The notes beneath the pieces were generated by a model, which saw only the letters and a program-made list of their open reading frames with translations, did not search any database and was not told where the DNA came from. This document shows, in pieces, positions 1 through 4,892 of a stretch of 5,050 nucleotides of DNA (the stretch's first letter is position 1; every line of letters starts with the position of its first letter). The stretch spans positions 1 through 5,050 of the forward strand of contig DBCW01000136.1 of the NCBI GenBank assembly GCA_002293265.1, in the 5' to 3' direction. This stretch comes from Eggerthellales bacterium UBA948 (lineage in GTDB: Bacteria > Actinomycetota > Coriobacteriia > Coriobacteriales > UBA8131). The position numbers were made by a program, and so were the translations under genes.

Positions 1-20
1 TAAGACCAGCGTAGGGAGCA
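1..20 (+). promoter_or_regulatory. TPP (thi-box) riboswitch, 3' end only
   Basis: The first bases (taagaccagcgtaggga) match the conserved 3' part of the TPP aptamer, normally of the form taatgccagcgtaggga. The rest of the aptamer, including the CUGAGA region, and the operon promoter lie left of the window. A thiamine operon begins just downstream, as expected for this class. In this family TPP binding to the leader lowers expression of the genes behind it. Confidence 0.88.
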
Positions 21-53
21 AACCGATTATGCATAACCGGTACACGCTCCCTA
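12..53 (+). promoter_or_regulatory. Riboswitch antiterminator pairing
   Basis: Bases 12-19 (tagggagc), at the 3' edge of the aptamer, are a perfect 8-bp complement of 46-53 (gctcccta). Bases 46-51 are also needed for the left arm of the terminator, so the two helices exclude each other. Between them, 22-25 pairs with 38-41 around an inner palindrome at 27-36 and forms a small hairpin that would sit inside the antiterminator. Inference: without TPP, 12-19 is free and captures 46-53, giving read-through. With TPP, 12-19 is held in the aptamer and the terminator forms. Confidence 0.7.
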
Positions 54-74
54 AGAAATCTGGGAGCGTTTTTT
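44..74 (+). terminator. Intrinsic terminator of the riboswitch expression platform
   Basis: An 8-bp GC-rich stem (44-51 acgctccc with 62-69 gggagcgt) and a 10-base loop are followed by an uninterrupted run of six T (69-74). It lies between the aptamer and thiD, so it is a regulated attenuator and not the end of an upstream gene. Confidence 0.9.
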
Positions 75-80
75 ATTGGT

Positions 81-87
81 GAGAGGA
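81..87 (+). promoter_or_regulatory. Ribosome binding site that sets the thiD start
   Basis: The sequence gagagga lies six bases before GTG at 94. The same frame is open from TTG at 76 and GTG at 79, but those codons abut the terminator T-run and have no Shine-Dalgarno sequence. GTG 94 is therefore the supported start. Confidence 0.75.
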
Positions 88-93
88 AGTAGC

Positions 94-885
94 GTGATTA
101 AAAAAGCTTTGAGCATAGCCGGATCAGATTGTAGCGGGGGAGCCGGTATTCAAGCCGACCTAAAGACCTTTTCAGCACTTGGAGTTTTTGGTATGAGTGC
201 GGTAACTTCTGTTGTCGCCGAGAACACATTTAGGGTGATCGACTACCAAGATGTTAGCCCGGGCATCATAGAAAAACAGATCGATGCGGTCTGTGAAGAC
301 ATCTTTCCCGATGCCGTTAAGGTGGGCATGCTGTCGTGTCCGGCGACAATGCTTCCGGTAGCTGGCAAGATCAAACAATGGCAGCTGAAAAACGTAGTCG
401 TCGACCCTGTGATGTATGCTAAAAATGGCGCACCGCTAATGGATCCAAACTCGACAGATACCCTGATAAGTGAGATCGTGCCGCTGTCAGATGTGCTTAC
501 GCCAAACATTCCGGAAGCCGAAAAGATCGCGGGTATTAAAATCGCCAATCAAGAAGACATGGAAGAAGCTGCGCGAAAAATACATGCCATGGGTTGTAAA
601 GCGGTGCTTGTAAAAGGCGGACATAGCGAGGGCGAAGCAACCGATATCCTCTTTGACGGCACAAAGTTCTACTATTTTAGCGAACGCCGCGTCAACACAA
701 AGAATACGCACGGAACCGGATGCACGCTCTCCTCGGCAATTGCTTCTAATCTTGCTTTAGGAGCAAGCATCCAAGATGCGGTTAAAAATGCAAAAACGTA
801 TGTGACGACTGCAATCGAACATGCGTTAGAGCTTGGGCAGGGCAACGGTCCTACCAATCACTTTTATGATCTGTACAACAAATAA
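94..885 (+). CDS. thiD: ThiD: hydroxymethylpyrimidine (phosphate) kinase
   Basis: Cytoplasmic ribokinase-fold enzyme that phosphorylates HMP to HMP-P and then HMP-PP, the pyrimidine substrate of ThiE. From GTG 94 it has 263 residues, a usual ThiD length. Visible motifs are the N-terminal substrate loop IAGSDCSGGAGIQADLKTF (about residues 8-26), VVVDPVM with D104, LTPNIPEAE in mid-protein, KGGH at 174-177, and the anion-hole motif NTHGTGC ending in C210. That cysteine corresponds to the catalytic cysteine near residue 213 of enterobacterial ThiD. It is the first gene after the TPP riboswitch, and thiM follows after 18 bases. Pyridoxal kinase-like side activity is known in relatives of this fold. 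The paired location with thiM and thiE makes ThiD the firm call. The start was moved 18 bases in from the longest open frame because of the ribosome site. Confidence 0.96.
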   Translation: MIKKALSIAGSDCSGGAGIQADLKTFSALGVFGMSAVTSVVAENTFRVIDYQDVSPGIIEKQIDAVCEDIFPDAVKVGMLSCPATMLPVAGKIKQWQLKNVVVDPVMYAKNGAPLMDPNSTDTLISEIVPLSDVLTPNIPEAEKIAGIKIANQEDMEEAARKIHAMGCKAVLVKGGHSEGEATDILFDGTKFYYFSERRVNTKNTHGTGCTLSSAIASNLALGASIQDAVKNAKTYVTTAIEHALELGQGNGPTNHFYDLYNK

Positions 886-903
886 AGCAAAGGAGAAAAC
901 ACA

Positions 904-1722
904 GTGAGTGAAAAGTACGCCAAGTTGATCGAGGAAGTCAGAGCAAAAAGTCCGTTGGTGCATCACATTACCAACTATGTGACGGTAAATGATTGTGCAA
1001 ATGTGACGCTGGGCATTGGTGCTTCGCCGATCATGGCTGATGCCATTGGTGAAGCTGCCGACATCGCCGCAATTTCATCAGCAGTGGTGCTTAACATGGG
1101 CACTTTAAATGAGCGCACGATTCCGTCAATGATTGCCGCAGGTAAATCGGCAAACGAAAAGGGCATTCCGGTAATCATTGATCCTGTGGGAGCCGGAGCT
1201 TCTCAACTTAGAAACGAGACTATCGCTGAGCAGCTGAGAGAGATCAAGCCTACCGTTGTTCGCGGCAACATTTCCGAGATTCGCTTTCTTGCCGGGCTTG
1301 CAGCTGAGACCAAAGGCGTTGACGCGGCCGAAAGCGACATGCTAGACAGTGATGAAGCTTTGGCAGTGGCAAAAGACCTGGCAGTCAAACTGGGTTGCGT
1401 TGTGGCCATTACGGCAGCAGTAGATGTGGTGTCAGATGGCGAGCGTACGGTTTTGATCAGCAACGGCCACGAGAAGTTATCCGGGCTTACAGGTACGGGC
1501 TGTATGTGTTCTTCGCTCATTGGCTCGTACTGCGGAGCAAATCCTGAGCTGCCGATGGAGTCAACAGTGGCTGCACTGCTTTCGATGGGAATTGCCGGAG
1601 AGATCGCTTTTGAAGCTGCGGGTGGCTTGGGCAACGGCAGCTTTAGAGTGTCTCTGCACGATGCAATCAGCCGCATGGACACAGTCACACTTACAAGCAG
1701 AGCCAAGATACAAGAGTTGTAA
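904..1722 (+). CDS. thiM: ThiM: hydroxyethylthiazole kinase
   Basis: Phosphorylates the salvaged thiazole alcohol HET to HET-P, which ThiE condenses with HMP-PP. It is a soluble ribokinase-like enzyme of 272 residues, slightly longer than the enterobacterial protein. The family N-terminus VHHITNYVTVNDCAN (19-33) is followed by GASPIMAD (39-46), IIDPVGAGAS around D93, VRGNISEI, and the C-terminal TGTGCM motif with C200. C200 matches the catalytic cysteine near 198 in the Bacillus enzyme. The GTG start at 904 has a clear aggag (891-895) eight bases upstream, and 18 bases separate it from thiD, so the two are cotranscribed. A ThiM-based thiazole supply, with no thiG/S/F/H/O nearby, points to salvage. 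Confidence 0.96.
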   Translation: MSEKYAKLIEEVRAKSPLVHHITNYVTVNDCANVTLGIGASPIMADAIGEAADIAAISSAVVLNMGTLNERTIPSMIAAGKSANEKGIPVIIDPVGAGASQLRNETIAEQLREIKPTVVRGNISEIRFLAGLAAETKGVDAAESDMLDSDEALAVAKDLAVKLGCVVAITAAVDVVSDGERTVLISNGHEKLSGLTGTGCMCSSLIGSYCGANPELPMESTVAALLSMGIAGEIAFEAAGGLGNGSFRVSLHDAISRMDTVTLTSRAKIQEL

Positions 1723-1740
1723 ACCAAGGTGTCGCATCAC

Positions 1741-1746
1741 GAAAGG
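1741..1746 (+). promoter_or_regulatory. Ribosome binding site that sets the thiE start
   Basis: The sequence gaaagg lies six bases before ATG 1753. The frame is also open from a GTG at 1729, but that codon has no properly spaced purine-rich site. ATG 1753 also gives a normal ThiE length. Confidence 0.65.
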
Positions 1747-1752
1747 CAGACC

Positions 1753-2406
1753 ATGACCAATGAATCAAACAAGACGCAAGTTGACTACACTCTCTACCTT
1801 GTAACCGATCGCAAGTTGATGAGCTCTGCAAGTATAGAAGAGTCCGTTGAGCTGGCGGTACAAGGTGGCTGCAGCGTGGTGCAGCTACGTGAAAAGACGG
1901 CATCCTCGCTGGAGTTTTATGAGATGGCCATGCGTTTGCGTGTCTTAACTGAGCGCTTGGGCGTGCCGTTGATAATCAATGATCGTGTAGATATTGCACT
2001 GGCAGTAAACGCTGATGGCGTGCATGTCGGACAAAGCGATATGCCGGCCGATGTTGTGCGCAAGCTCATAGGCAAAGACAAGATTCTGGGTGTTTCTGCC
2101 AGCAATTTGAAGCAGGCTCTGGCGGCTGAGCGCCAGGGTGCTGACTACCTGGGAATTGGTGCCATGTTTTCGACCGACACTAAAACAGAGGCCGACTTAA
2201 CTTCTATGGAGGAGCTCGAGCTTATCCGCAAATCCACAAGCTTACCCATCGTGGTCATTGGTGGGATTAATAAACATACCATCCCGCTGTTTAAAGATAG
2301 CGGAATTGATGGCTTGGCTGTGGTGTCAGCGATAATTGCGCAAGGTGATGTAAGTGCAGCTGCTCGCGAGCTAAAATCCATGTTCATTGAGGAGCGTGAT
2401 GGTTGA
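1753..2406 (+). CDS. thiE: ThiE: thiamine-phosphate synthase
   Basis: TIM-barrel enzyme that joins HMP-PP and HET-P to give thiamine monophosphate and pyrophosphate. From ATG 1753 it has 217 residues, close to Bacillus and Escherichia ThiE. Family motifs occur in order: LYLVTD (14-19), VVQLREK (42-48), LIINDRVDIA with N76 and D77, the metal and pyrophosphate segment DGVHVGQSDMP (88-98), GADYLGIGAMFSTDTK ending near K144 (the usual GP.F.T.TK loop), VVIGGIN (167-173), and the phosphate-binding end GLAVVSAI (187-194). It lies 30 bases after thiM, and its TGA stop shares one base with the next ATG, so downstream translation is probably coupled. No missing catalytic residue was seen. The first 10 or so residues are polar, variable and unlikely to matter for catalysis. 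Confidence 0.96.
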   Translation: MTNESNKTQVDYTLYLVTDRKLMSSASIEESVELAVQGGCSVVQLREKTASSLEFYEMAMRLRVLTERLGVPLIINDRVDIALAVNADGVHVGQSDMPADVVRKLIGKDKILGVSASNLKQALAAERQGADYLGIGAMFSTDTKTEADLTSMEELELIRKSTSLPIVVIGGINKHTIPLFKDSGIDGLAVVSAIIAQGDVSAAARELKSMFIEERDG

Positions 2407-3059
2407 TGCAAGCCTGCATTTTTGATCTGGACGGAACATTGCTGGACTCGATGCATATTTGGGCTGATGTGGATGCAGGATTTTTGCAACAGCGCGGACT
2501 CAAAGTGCCAAAAGACTATACGGAGACCATAACGCCAATGAGTCTGGATGAAGCAGCTGCATACACCATAAAGCGCTTTGAGCTTAAAGAGAGTGTGGAG
2601 GAGCTTAAAGATGAATGGAGCCATATGGTATTAGAGGCTTACACTCATACAGTGGAGCTCAAGCCATACGCCAGGGAGTATCTGCACTATCTGAAAGATC
2701 ATGGCACGAGTTTGGCTGTAGCCACCAGCCTACCAAAGGCACTATATGAGCCCGTATTGGCTAAAAACGATCTTTCGCATTTGTTTGATGCCTTTTGTTC
2801 TACCGAAGAAGTTAAAGTTGGCAAGCGCCAGCCCGATGTATTTTTACTCGCAGCTCAAAGACTATCCATGTCTGCAACACAATGTACGGTTTATGAAGAT
2901 CTGCTGGAAGCAATCGTGAGTGCCAAGCAGGTTGGCATGACCACATACGCAGTCTACGACGATTCGTCAAAAGCAAGCTGGCAACAAATTGCCAAAATCG
3001 CCGATGGAATAATCATGAATTATAAAGATGTAATGATACCAACAAGAAGGGACAACTGA
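2406..3059 (+). CDS. HAD-superfamily phosphatase, candidate thiamine-monophosphate phosphatase
   Basis: HAD hydrolase of 217 residues with all four motifs: DLDGTLLD with nucleophile D7 and acid/base D9, VATS with T107-S108, the motif III lysine at K140 followed by RQPDVF, and YEDLLEAI with E164-D165. Residues about 15-85 form an all-helical cap, as in phosphoglucomutase/phosphonatase-type HADs, so small phosphorylated substrates are expected. The start is ATG 2406, which overlaps the thiE stop by one base. A gaggag at 2389-2394 lies 11 bases upstream, and a TTG directly before the ATG is an unlikely start. The gene is sandwiched between thiE and tenA with one-base overlaps on both sides. Known context: HAD phosphatases clustered or fused with TenA dephosphorylate TMP in plants and some bacteria. 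Inference: this protein hydrolyses TMP to thiamine for a pyrophosphokinase. General pyrimidine-phosphate or housekeeping phosphatase activity is the alternative. The family is sure and the substrate only likely. Confidence 0.9.
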   Translation: MQACIFDLDGTLLDSMHIWADVDAGFLQQRGLKVPKDYTETITPMSLDEAAAYTIKRFELKESVEELKDEWSHMVLEAYTHTVELKPYAREYLHYLKDHGTSLAVATSLPKALYEPVLAKNDLSHLFDAFCSTEEVKVGKRQPDVFLLAAQRLSMSATQCTVYEDLLEAIVSAKQVGMTTYAVYDDSSKASWQQIAKIADGIIMNYKDVMIPTRRDN

Positions 3060-3730
3060 TGTCATTTTCAAGAAGCCTAAAAGAGAAAGCCCAAGAAGTT
3101 TGGGAAGCCGGATATCAACACCCATTTGTACAGGGATTAGGGGAGGGCACACTGGAGAAAAGCAAGTTCCAGTTCTACCTTCTTCAAGACTATCTATATC
3201 TGCTGGAGTACGCTAAGGTCTTTGCGCTTGGAGCAGTAAAGGCTGAAGGCGAAGAGATGTTATCCAGACTCACCAATATTCAGCATGGCATATTTGAAGA
3301 GATGGATTTGCATCGCAGTTATATGGCTGAGTTTGGCATAAGTAAAGAACAAGTGGCAACAGCAAGGCAATCCCTATACAACCGTACTTACACAGCAAAC
3401 ATGCTTGCGATAGGGCAGACCGGTGAGTTGGTGCATATACTAGCAACCGTGTTTCCCTGTGCATGGACATACTACGATTATGCATGTCGTCTCAAAGCTC
3501 AGTACGCCGATAAGCTCGAAAACAATTTCTACAAAAGTTGGATCGAATCCTACTCCAGACCGGAGTTTTTAGAAAGTTTTGAGTGGTTTTATGATGCACT
3601 AGATGAGTTGGTAGCAAATAAAACCAAAGAAGAGCGTGAAAAAATCGCCCAAATATTTATATCCAGCGTAGAGTTTGAGTACCTATTCTGGGATATGGCA
3701 TACAAGCAAGAAATGTCATACAAGTTATAA
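3059..3730 (+). CDS. tenA: TenA: aminopyrimidine aminohydrolase / thiaminase II (Cys type)
   Basis: All-helical haem-oxygenase-like fold enzyme. It hydrolyses the aminomethyl-pyrimidine from base-degraded thiamine to HMP, which feeds ThiD, and it can also cleave thiamine. It has 223 residues. D44 lies in FYLLQDYLYL, exactly where Bacillus TenA has Asp44. Y111 precedes the active-site cysteine C134 in VFPCAW (Bacillus Tyr112 and Cys135). Y164 lies in WIESYS, and the C-terminal glutamate (E206 by my alignment, E204 less likely) lies in VEFEYLFWDMAY. The cysteine makes it a TenA_C, not a TenA_E. The ATG overlaps the HAD stop by one base (TGATG), with a strong agaaggga site at 3045-3052. It is the last gene of the operon. 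No U-tract terminator follows, only the palindromic repeat cluster. Confidence 0.95.
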   Translation: MSFSRSLKEKAQEVWEAGYQHPFVQGLGEGTLEKSKFQFYLLQDYLYLLEYAKVFALGAVKAEGEEMLSRLTNIQHGIFEEMDLHRSYMAEFGISKEQVATARQSLYNRTYTANMLAIGQTGELVHILATVFPCAWTYYDYACRLKAQYADKLENNFYKSWIESYSRPEFLESFEWFYDALDELVANKTKEEREKIAQIFISSVEFEYLFWDMAYKQEMSYKL

Positions 3731-3745
3731 GCCTACACCACACGA

Positions 3746-3918
3746 TGTCCGAAAAGTCTCACTCTGTCATCAGCGCACAACCTCCTGTCATTCTCTCGCT
3801 CCCTCTGTCATTCCCGCGCAGGCGGGAATCTATTTACTCAACATAGCATTTGCCGTTTGCTATGGATTCCCGCCTAAGCGGGAATGACAACTTGTATTAG
3901 ACACGCAGTTTTCGGACA
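3746..3918. repeat. Possible MITE-like element bounded by 10-bp inverted repeats
   Basis: tgtccgaaaa at 3746-3755 is the exact inverse complement of ttttcggaca at 3909-3918. The ends read TG...CA, like transposon termini, and enclose about 173 bases that contain the paired REP-like palindrome. The arms do not extend further, and no target-site duplication is obvious next to them. The right arm also overlaps the end of the ABC-ATPase-like reading frame. The 10-bp match could be chance, so the boundaries are tentative. Confidence 0.4.
3806..3889. repeat. Paired REP-like palindrome, GTCATTCCCGC family
   Basis: Two 25-base units (3806-3830 and 3865-3889) are inverted copies that agree at 23 of 25 positions. 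Each unit is itself a hairpin: attcccgc and gcgggaat around a four-base loop, gcag on the left and ctaa on the right. Between them 3842-3848 (catagca) pairs with 3858-3864 (tgctatg). The result can fold as two small hairpins or one long cruciform. Elements with this core are scattered in intergenic regions of many bacteria. Here the element sits 75 bases after the tenA stop, between convergent gene groups, where it could protect or end the thi transcript. There is no T-run. Confidence 0.85.
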
Positions 3919-4042
3919 GTCTGACCAAGGCGATCACATTCTCTCTGTTTTTGCTATCGAGTGAACCTGTCGGTTTGTCCGCAAGGATCAAACATCCGAG
4001 CTTAATAAAGTGACAGCCGACACCATTGCCAAATAGCGCAAG
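3908..4042 (-). pseudogene. Remnant of an ABC-transporter ATPase (Walker B/D-loop segment)
   Basis: On the minus strand the frame read from 4042 down to 3908 gives CLILADKPTGSLD (3994-3956) followed by SKNRENVIALVRLSEN. This closely matches the Walker B and D-loop region of LolD/MacB-type export ATPases, normally LILADEPTG.LDS. The catalytic Walker B glutamate is replaced by lysine (AAA at 3976-3974). Only about 45 codons remain. There is no start codon, Walker A or signature motif. Sequence between 4042 and 3995 is poorly conserved, and after LSEN the frame runs into the REP-like element and stops near 3864. The frame is the same as that of vapC and begins after its stop, so there is no separate gene here. 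I read it as a truncated, decayed copy. A database match to a full-length ATPase would settle it. Confidence 0.62.
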
Positions 4043-4051
4043 ACCTCGCTG

Positions 4052-4081
4052 GACTTCTCTGACAATTTTGTCAGAGAAGTC
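4052..4081. repeat. Perfect 13-bp inverted repeat after vapC
   Basis: gacttctctgaca (4052-4064) pairs with tgtcagagaagtc (4069-4081) around a four-base loop, attt. It starts 10 bases past the vapC stop, so it would be a strong hairpin at the 3' end of the vapBC transcript. No T-run follows on either strand. It could be an RNA-stabilising end, a repeat copy or a non-classical terminator. Confidence 0.75.
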
Positions 4082-4090
4082 ACCTTGACA

Positions 4091-4483
4091 TTATTTCATC
4101 TCAACCATCTTGGCTTTTTTAACAGCACCTTTATCAAAAGTCAGCGTCTCACTGCAGCCTGCGTCTGCTGCCAACGCCGAAATCAAAGCATCTGCAAAAT
4201 CTACTCCCTTTTTATATAGTCTCAGTGCATAGAAAATAGATAAACTATCTTGAAATGACAATTGTTCTGTCTCGAGCAGAAAATCTACAGTTTCAGAAAT
4301 CTTTTCACGATCAAAACCATAGCTTGATTCCAATACCCATATAAGTTCCGTAATGACCACAAGACTAATATAAGCTTGTTCAGAGTTTTCTAGATCTGCA
4401 AAGAATTTCTTAACAATTTCGTGTTGGCTCAGGTTGTCATTTATCAAGAAGCGTATCAAGACATTTGTATCTATCGCATACAT
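4091..4483 (-). CDS. vapC: VapC-type PIN-domain toxin (ribonuclease)
   Basis: PIN-domain protein of 130 residues, the usual VapC size. VapC toxins are magnesium-dependent RNases, often cutting tRNA or rRNA, and are inhibited by the partner antitoxin. The acidic site is intact: D5 in YAIDTNVLIRFL, E46 in VITELIWVL, D98 (with D95 near it) in VDFADALIS, and D117 in LTFDKGA. ATG at 4483 lies six bases after the antitoxin stop. Its own ribosome site is weak, so translation probably depends on coupling to the antitoxin gene. The DNA is A+T-richer than the thi operon: one hand-counted line (4261-4320) has 21 G or C in 60, against 31 in 60 in thiM. That suggests separate ancestry by transfer. The RNA target cannot be read from sequence. 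Confidence 0.9.
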   Translation of the reverse strand: MYAIDTNVLIRFLINDNLSQHEIVKKFFADLENSEQAYISLVVITELIWVLESSYGFDREKISETVDFLLETEQLSFQDSLSIFYALRLYKKGVDFADALISALAADAGCSETLTFDKGAVKKAKMVEMK

Positions 4484-4489
4484 AAGTTA

Positions 4490-4747
4490 TCAATCCAAAC
4501 CAATTTTAAAGGTTTTGACAACATGTTTTTTGGCAGCTTTCTTCATATCCTCAACCGATATAGTATCACCGCTATATTTTAGTGTTGCTGCAATATCCAT
4601 AATCGAGCGTTTTCTTTTTACAATCCTCCAGGAACCATCTGCGTCACAAATGAAATCCAGTTTACTTCCAGGTATTAAGCCCATGTCTTTTCTCGTTGCA
4701 ATAGGAATAGTTACTTGACCTTTGCTAGTTATTGTTGCGGATTCCAT
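4490..4747 (-). CDS. vapB: AbrB/MazE-fold antitoxin (VapB)
   Basis: An 85-residue protein whose N-terminus, ATITSKGQVTIPIATRKDMGL followed by IPGSKLDF (residues 4-32), is the swapped-hairpin AbrB-like DNA-binding domain shared by VapB and MazE antitoxins. Residues from about 45 on (IMDIAATLKYSG, then a lysine-rich helix) should be the toxin-binding tail. The ATG at 4747 has aaggag five bases upstream on the minus strand (4758-4753). It precedes vapC in the usual antitoxin-first order with a six-base gap. Family members bind their own promoter, more tightly with toxin, and are degraded under stress. The A+T-rich repeats just upstream are a possible operator. Confidence 0.9.
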   Translation of the reverse strand: MESATITSKGQVTIPIATRKDMGLIPGSKLDFICDADGSWRIVKRKRSIMDIAATLKYSGDTISVEDMKKAAKKHVVKTFKIGLD

Positions 4748-4758
4748 ATGCTCTCCTT

Positions 4759-4830
4759 AATGGTATTCCTTACTTTAATCCTTTCTTTACCACACCTATA
4801 TAGGCGAGGCAAAGGGTTTTAACAGAGCTG
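4759..4830 (-). promoter_or_regulatory. Candidate vapBC promoter/operator
   Basis: Just upstream of the vapB ribosome site are two adjacent 12-base direct repeats on the minus strand (4789-4778 taaagaaaggat and 4777-4766 taaagtaaggaa; 10 of 12 identical). Upstream of those is a 10-base palindrome, cctatatagg (4795-4804). A weak promoter could use ttgcct (4812-4807) with taaaga, or the tatata inside the palindrome. Neither is near consensus. The terminator at 4892-4845 isolates vapBC from transcription arriving from the right, so a promoter should lie in this stretch. Confidence 0.35.
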
Positions 4831-4833
4831 TAT

Positions 4834-4868
4834 CCCTAACTCGCAAAAAAGCAATTAGCTCGCATAAA
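4834..4868. repeat. Direct repeat, copy 1
   Basis: This copy matches 5017-5050 except for one c/t change and one missing A in the A-run. The offset between copies is 182-183 bases. It contains the T-tract (as A on the plus strand) and one arm of the minus-strand terminator. It either flanks the structured segment 4893-5021 or is part of a tandem unit. Confidence 0.9.
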
Positions 4869-4892
4869 CCTAAAGGCTTATACGAGCTAATT
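4845..4892 (-). terminator. Strong intrinsic terminator on the minus strand
   Basis: Bases 4853-4870 pair with 4875-4892 to make an 18-position stem with a four-base loop. Ten outer pairs (aattagctcg) are perfect. The two irregular positions, 4863/4882 and 4868/4877, are A-C mismatches in plus-strand RNA but G-U pairs in minus-strand RNA. On the minus strand the stem is followed by gc and six T (4850-4845). Both facts assign it to leftward transcription, ending an RNA encoded to the right, before vapB. Confidence 0.85.

Noticed and set aside
76..93. Longer thiD from TTG 76 or GTG 79
   Set aside because: These codons touch the terminator T-run and lack a ribosome site. GTG 94 has gagagga six bases upstream and gives the family N-terminus.
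1203..1727. 174-codon open frame on the minus strand opposite thiM
   Set aside because: Low-complexity Ser/Ala-rich translation with no recognisable domain. It is the antisense shadow of a well-conserved gene.
1729..1752. Longer thiE from GTG 1729
   Set aside because: There is no spaced Shine-Dalgarno sequence, and the added residues are not part of the ThiE family. ATG 1753 has gaaagg at correct spacing.
2145..2624. 159-codon minus-strand open frame opposite the thiE/HAD junction
   Set aside because: It spans two confident plus-strand genes and shows no domain or ribosome site.
3675..3887. 70-codon plus-strand open frame with the peptide VIPAQAGI
   Set aside because: It overlaps the tenA end and runs through the REP-like element. 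VIPAQAGI-type peptides are a familiar artefact of translating this repeat.
3762..3889. CRISPR array
   Set aside because: The ctgtcat copies are only seven bases long, the larger units are inverted and not direct, and there are no uniform spacers.
4434..4718. 94-codon plus-strand open frame over the toxin-antitoxin junction
   Set aside because: It is antisense to vapB and vapC, which have intact domains, proper order and a ribosome site.
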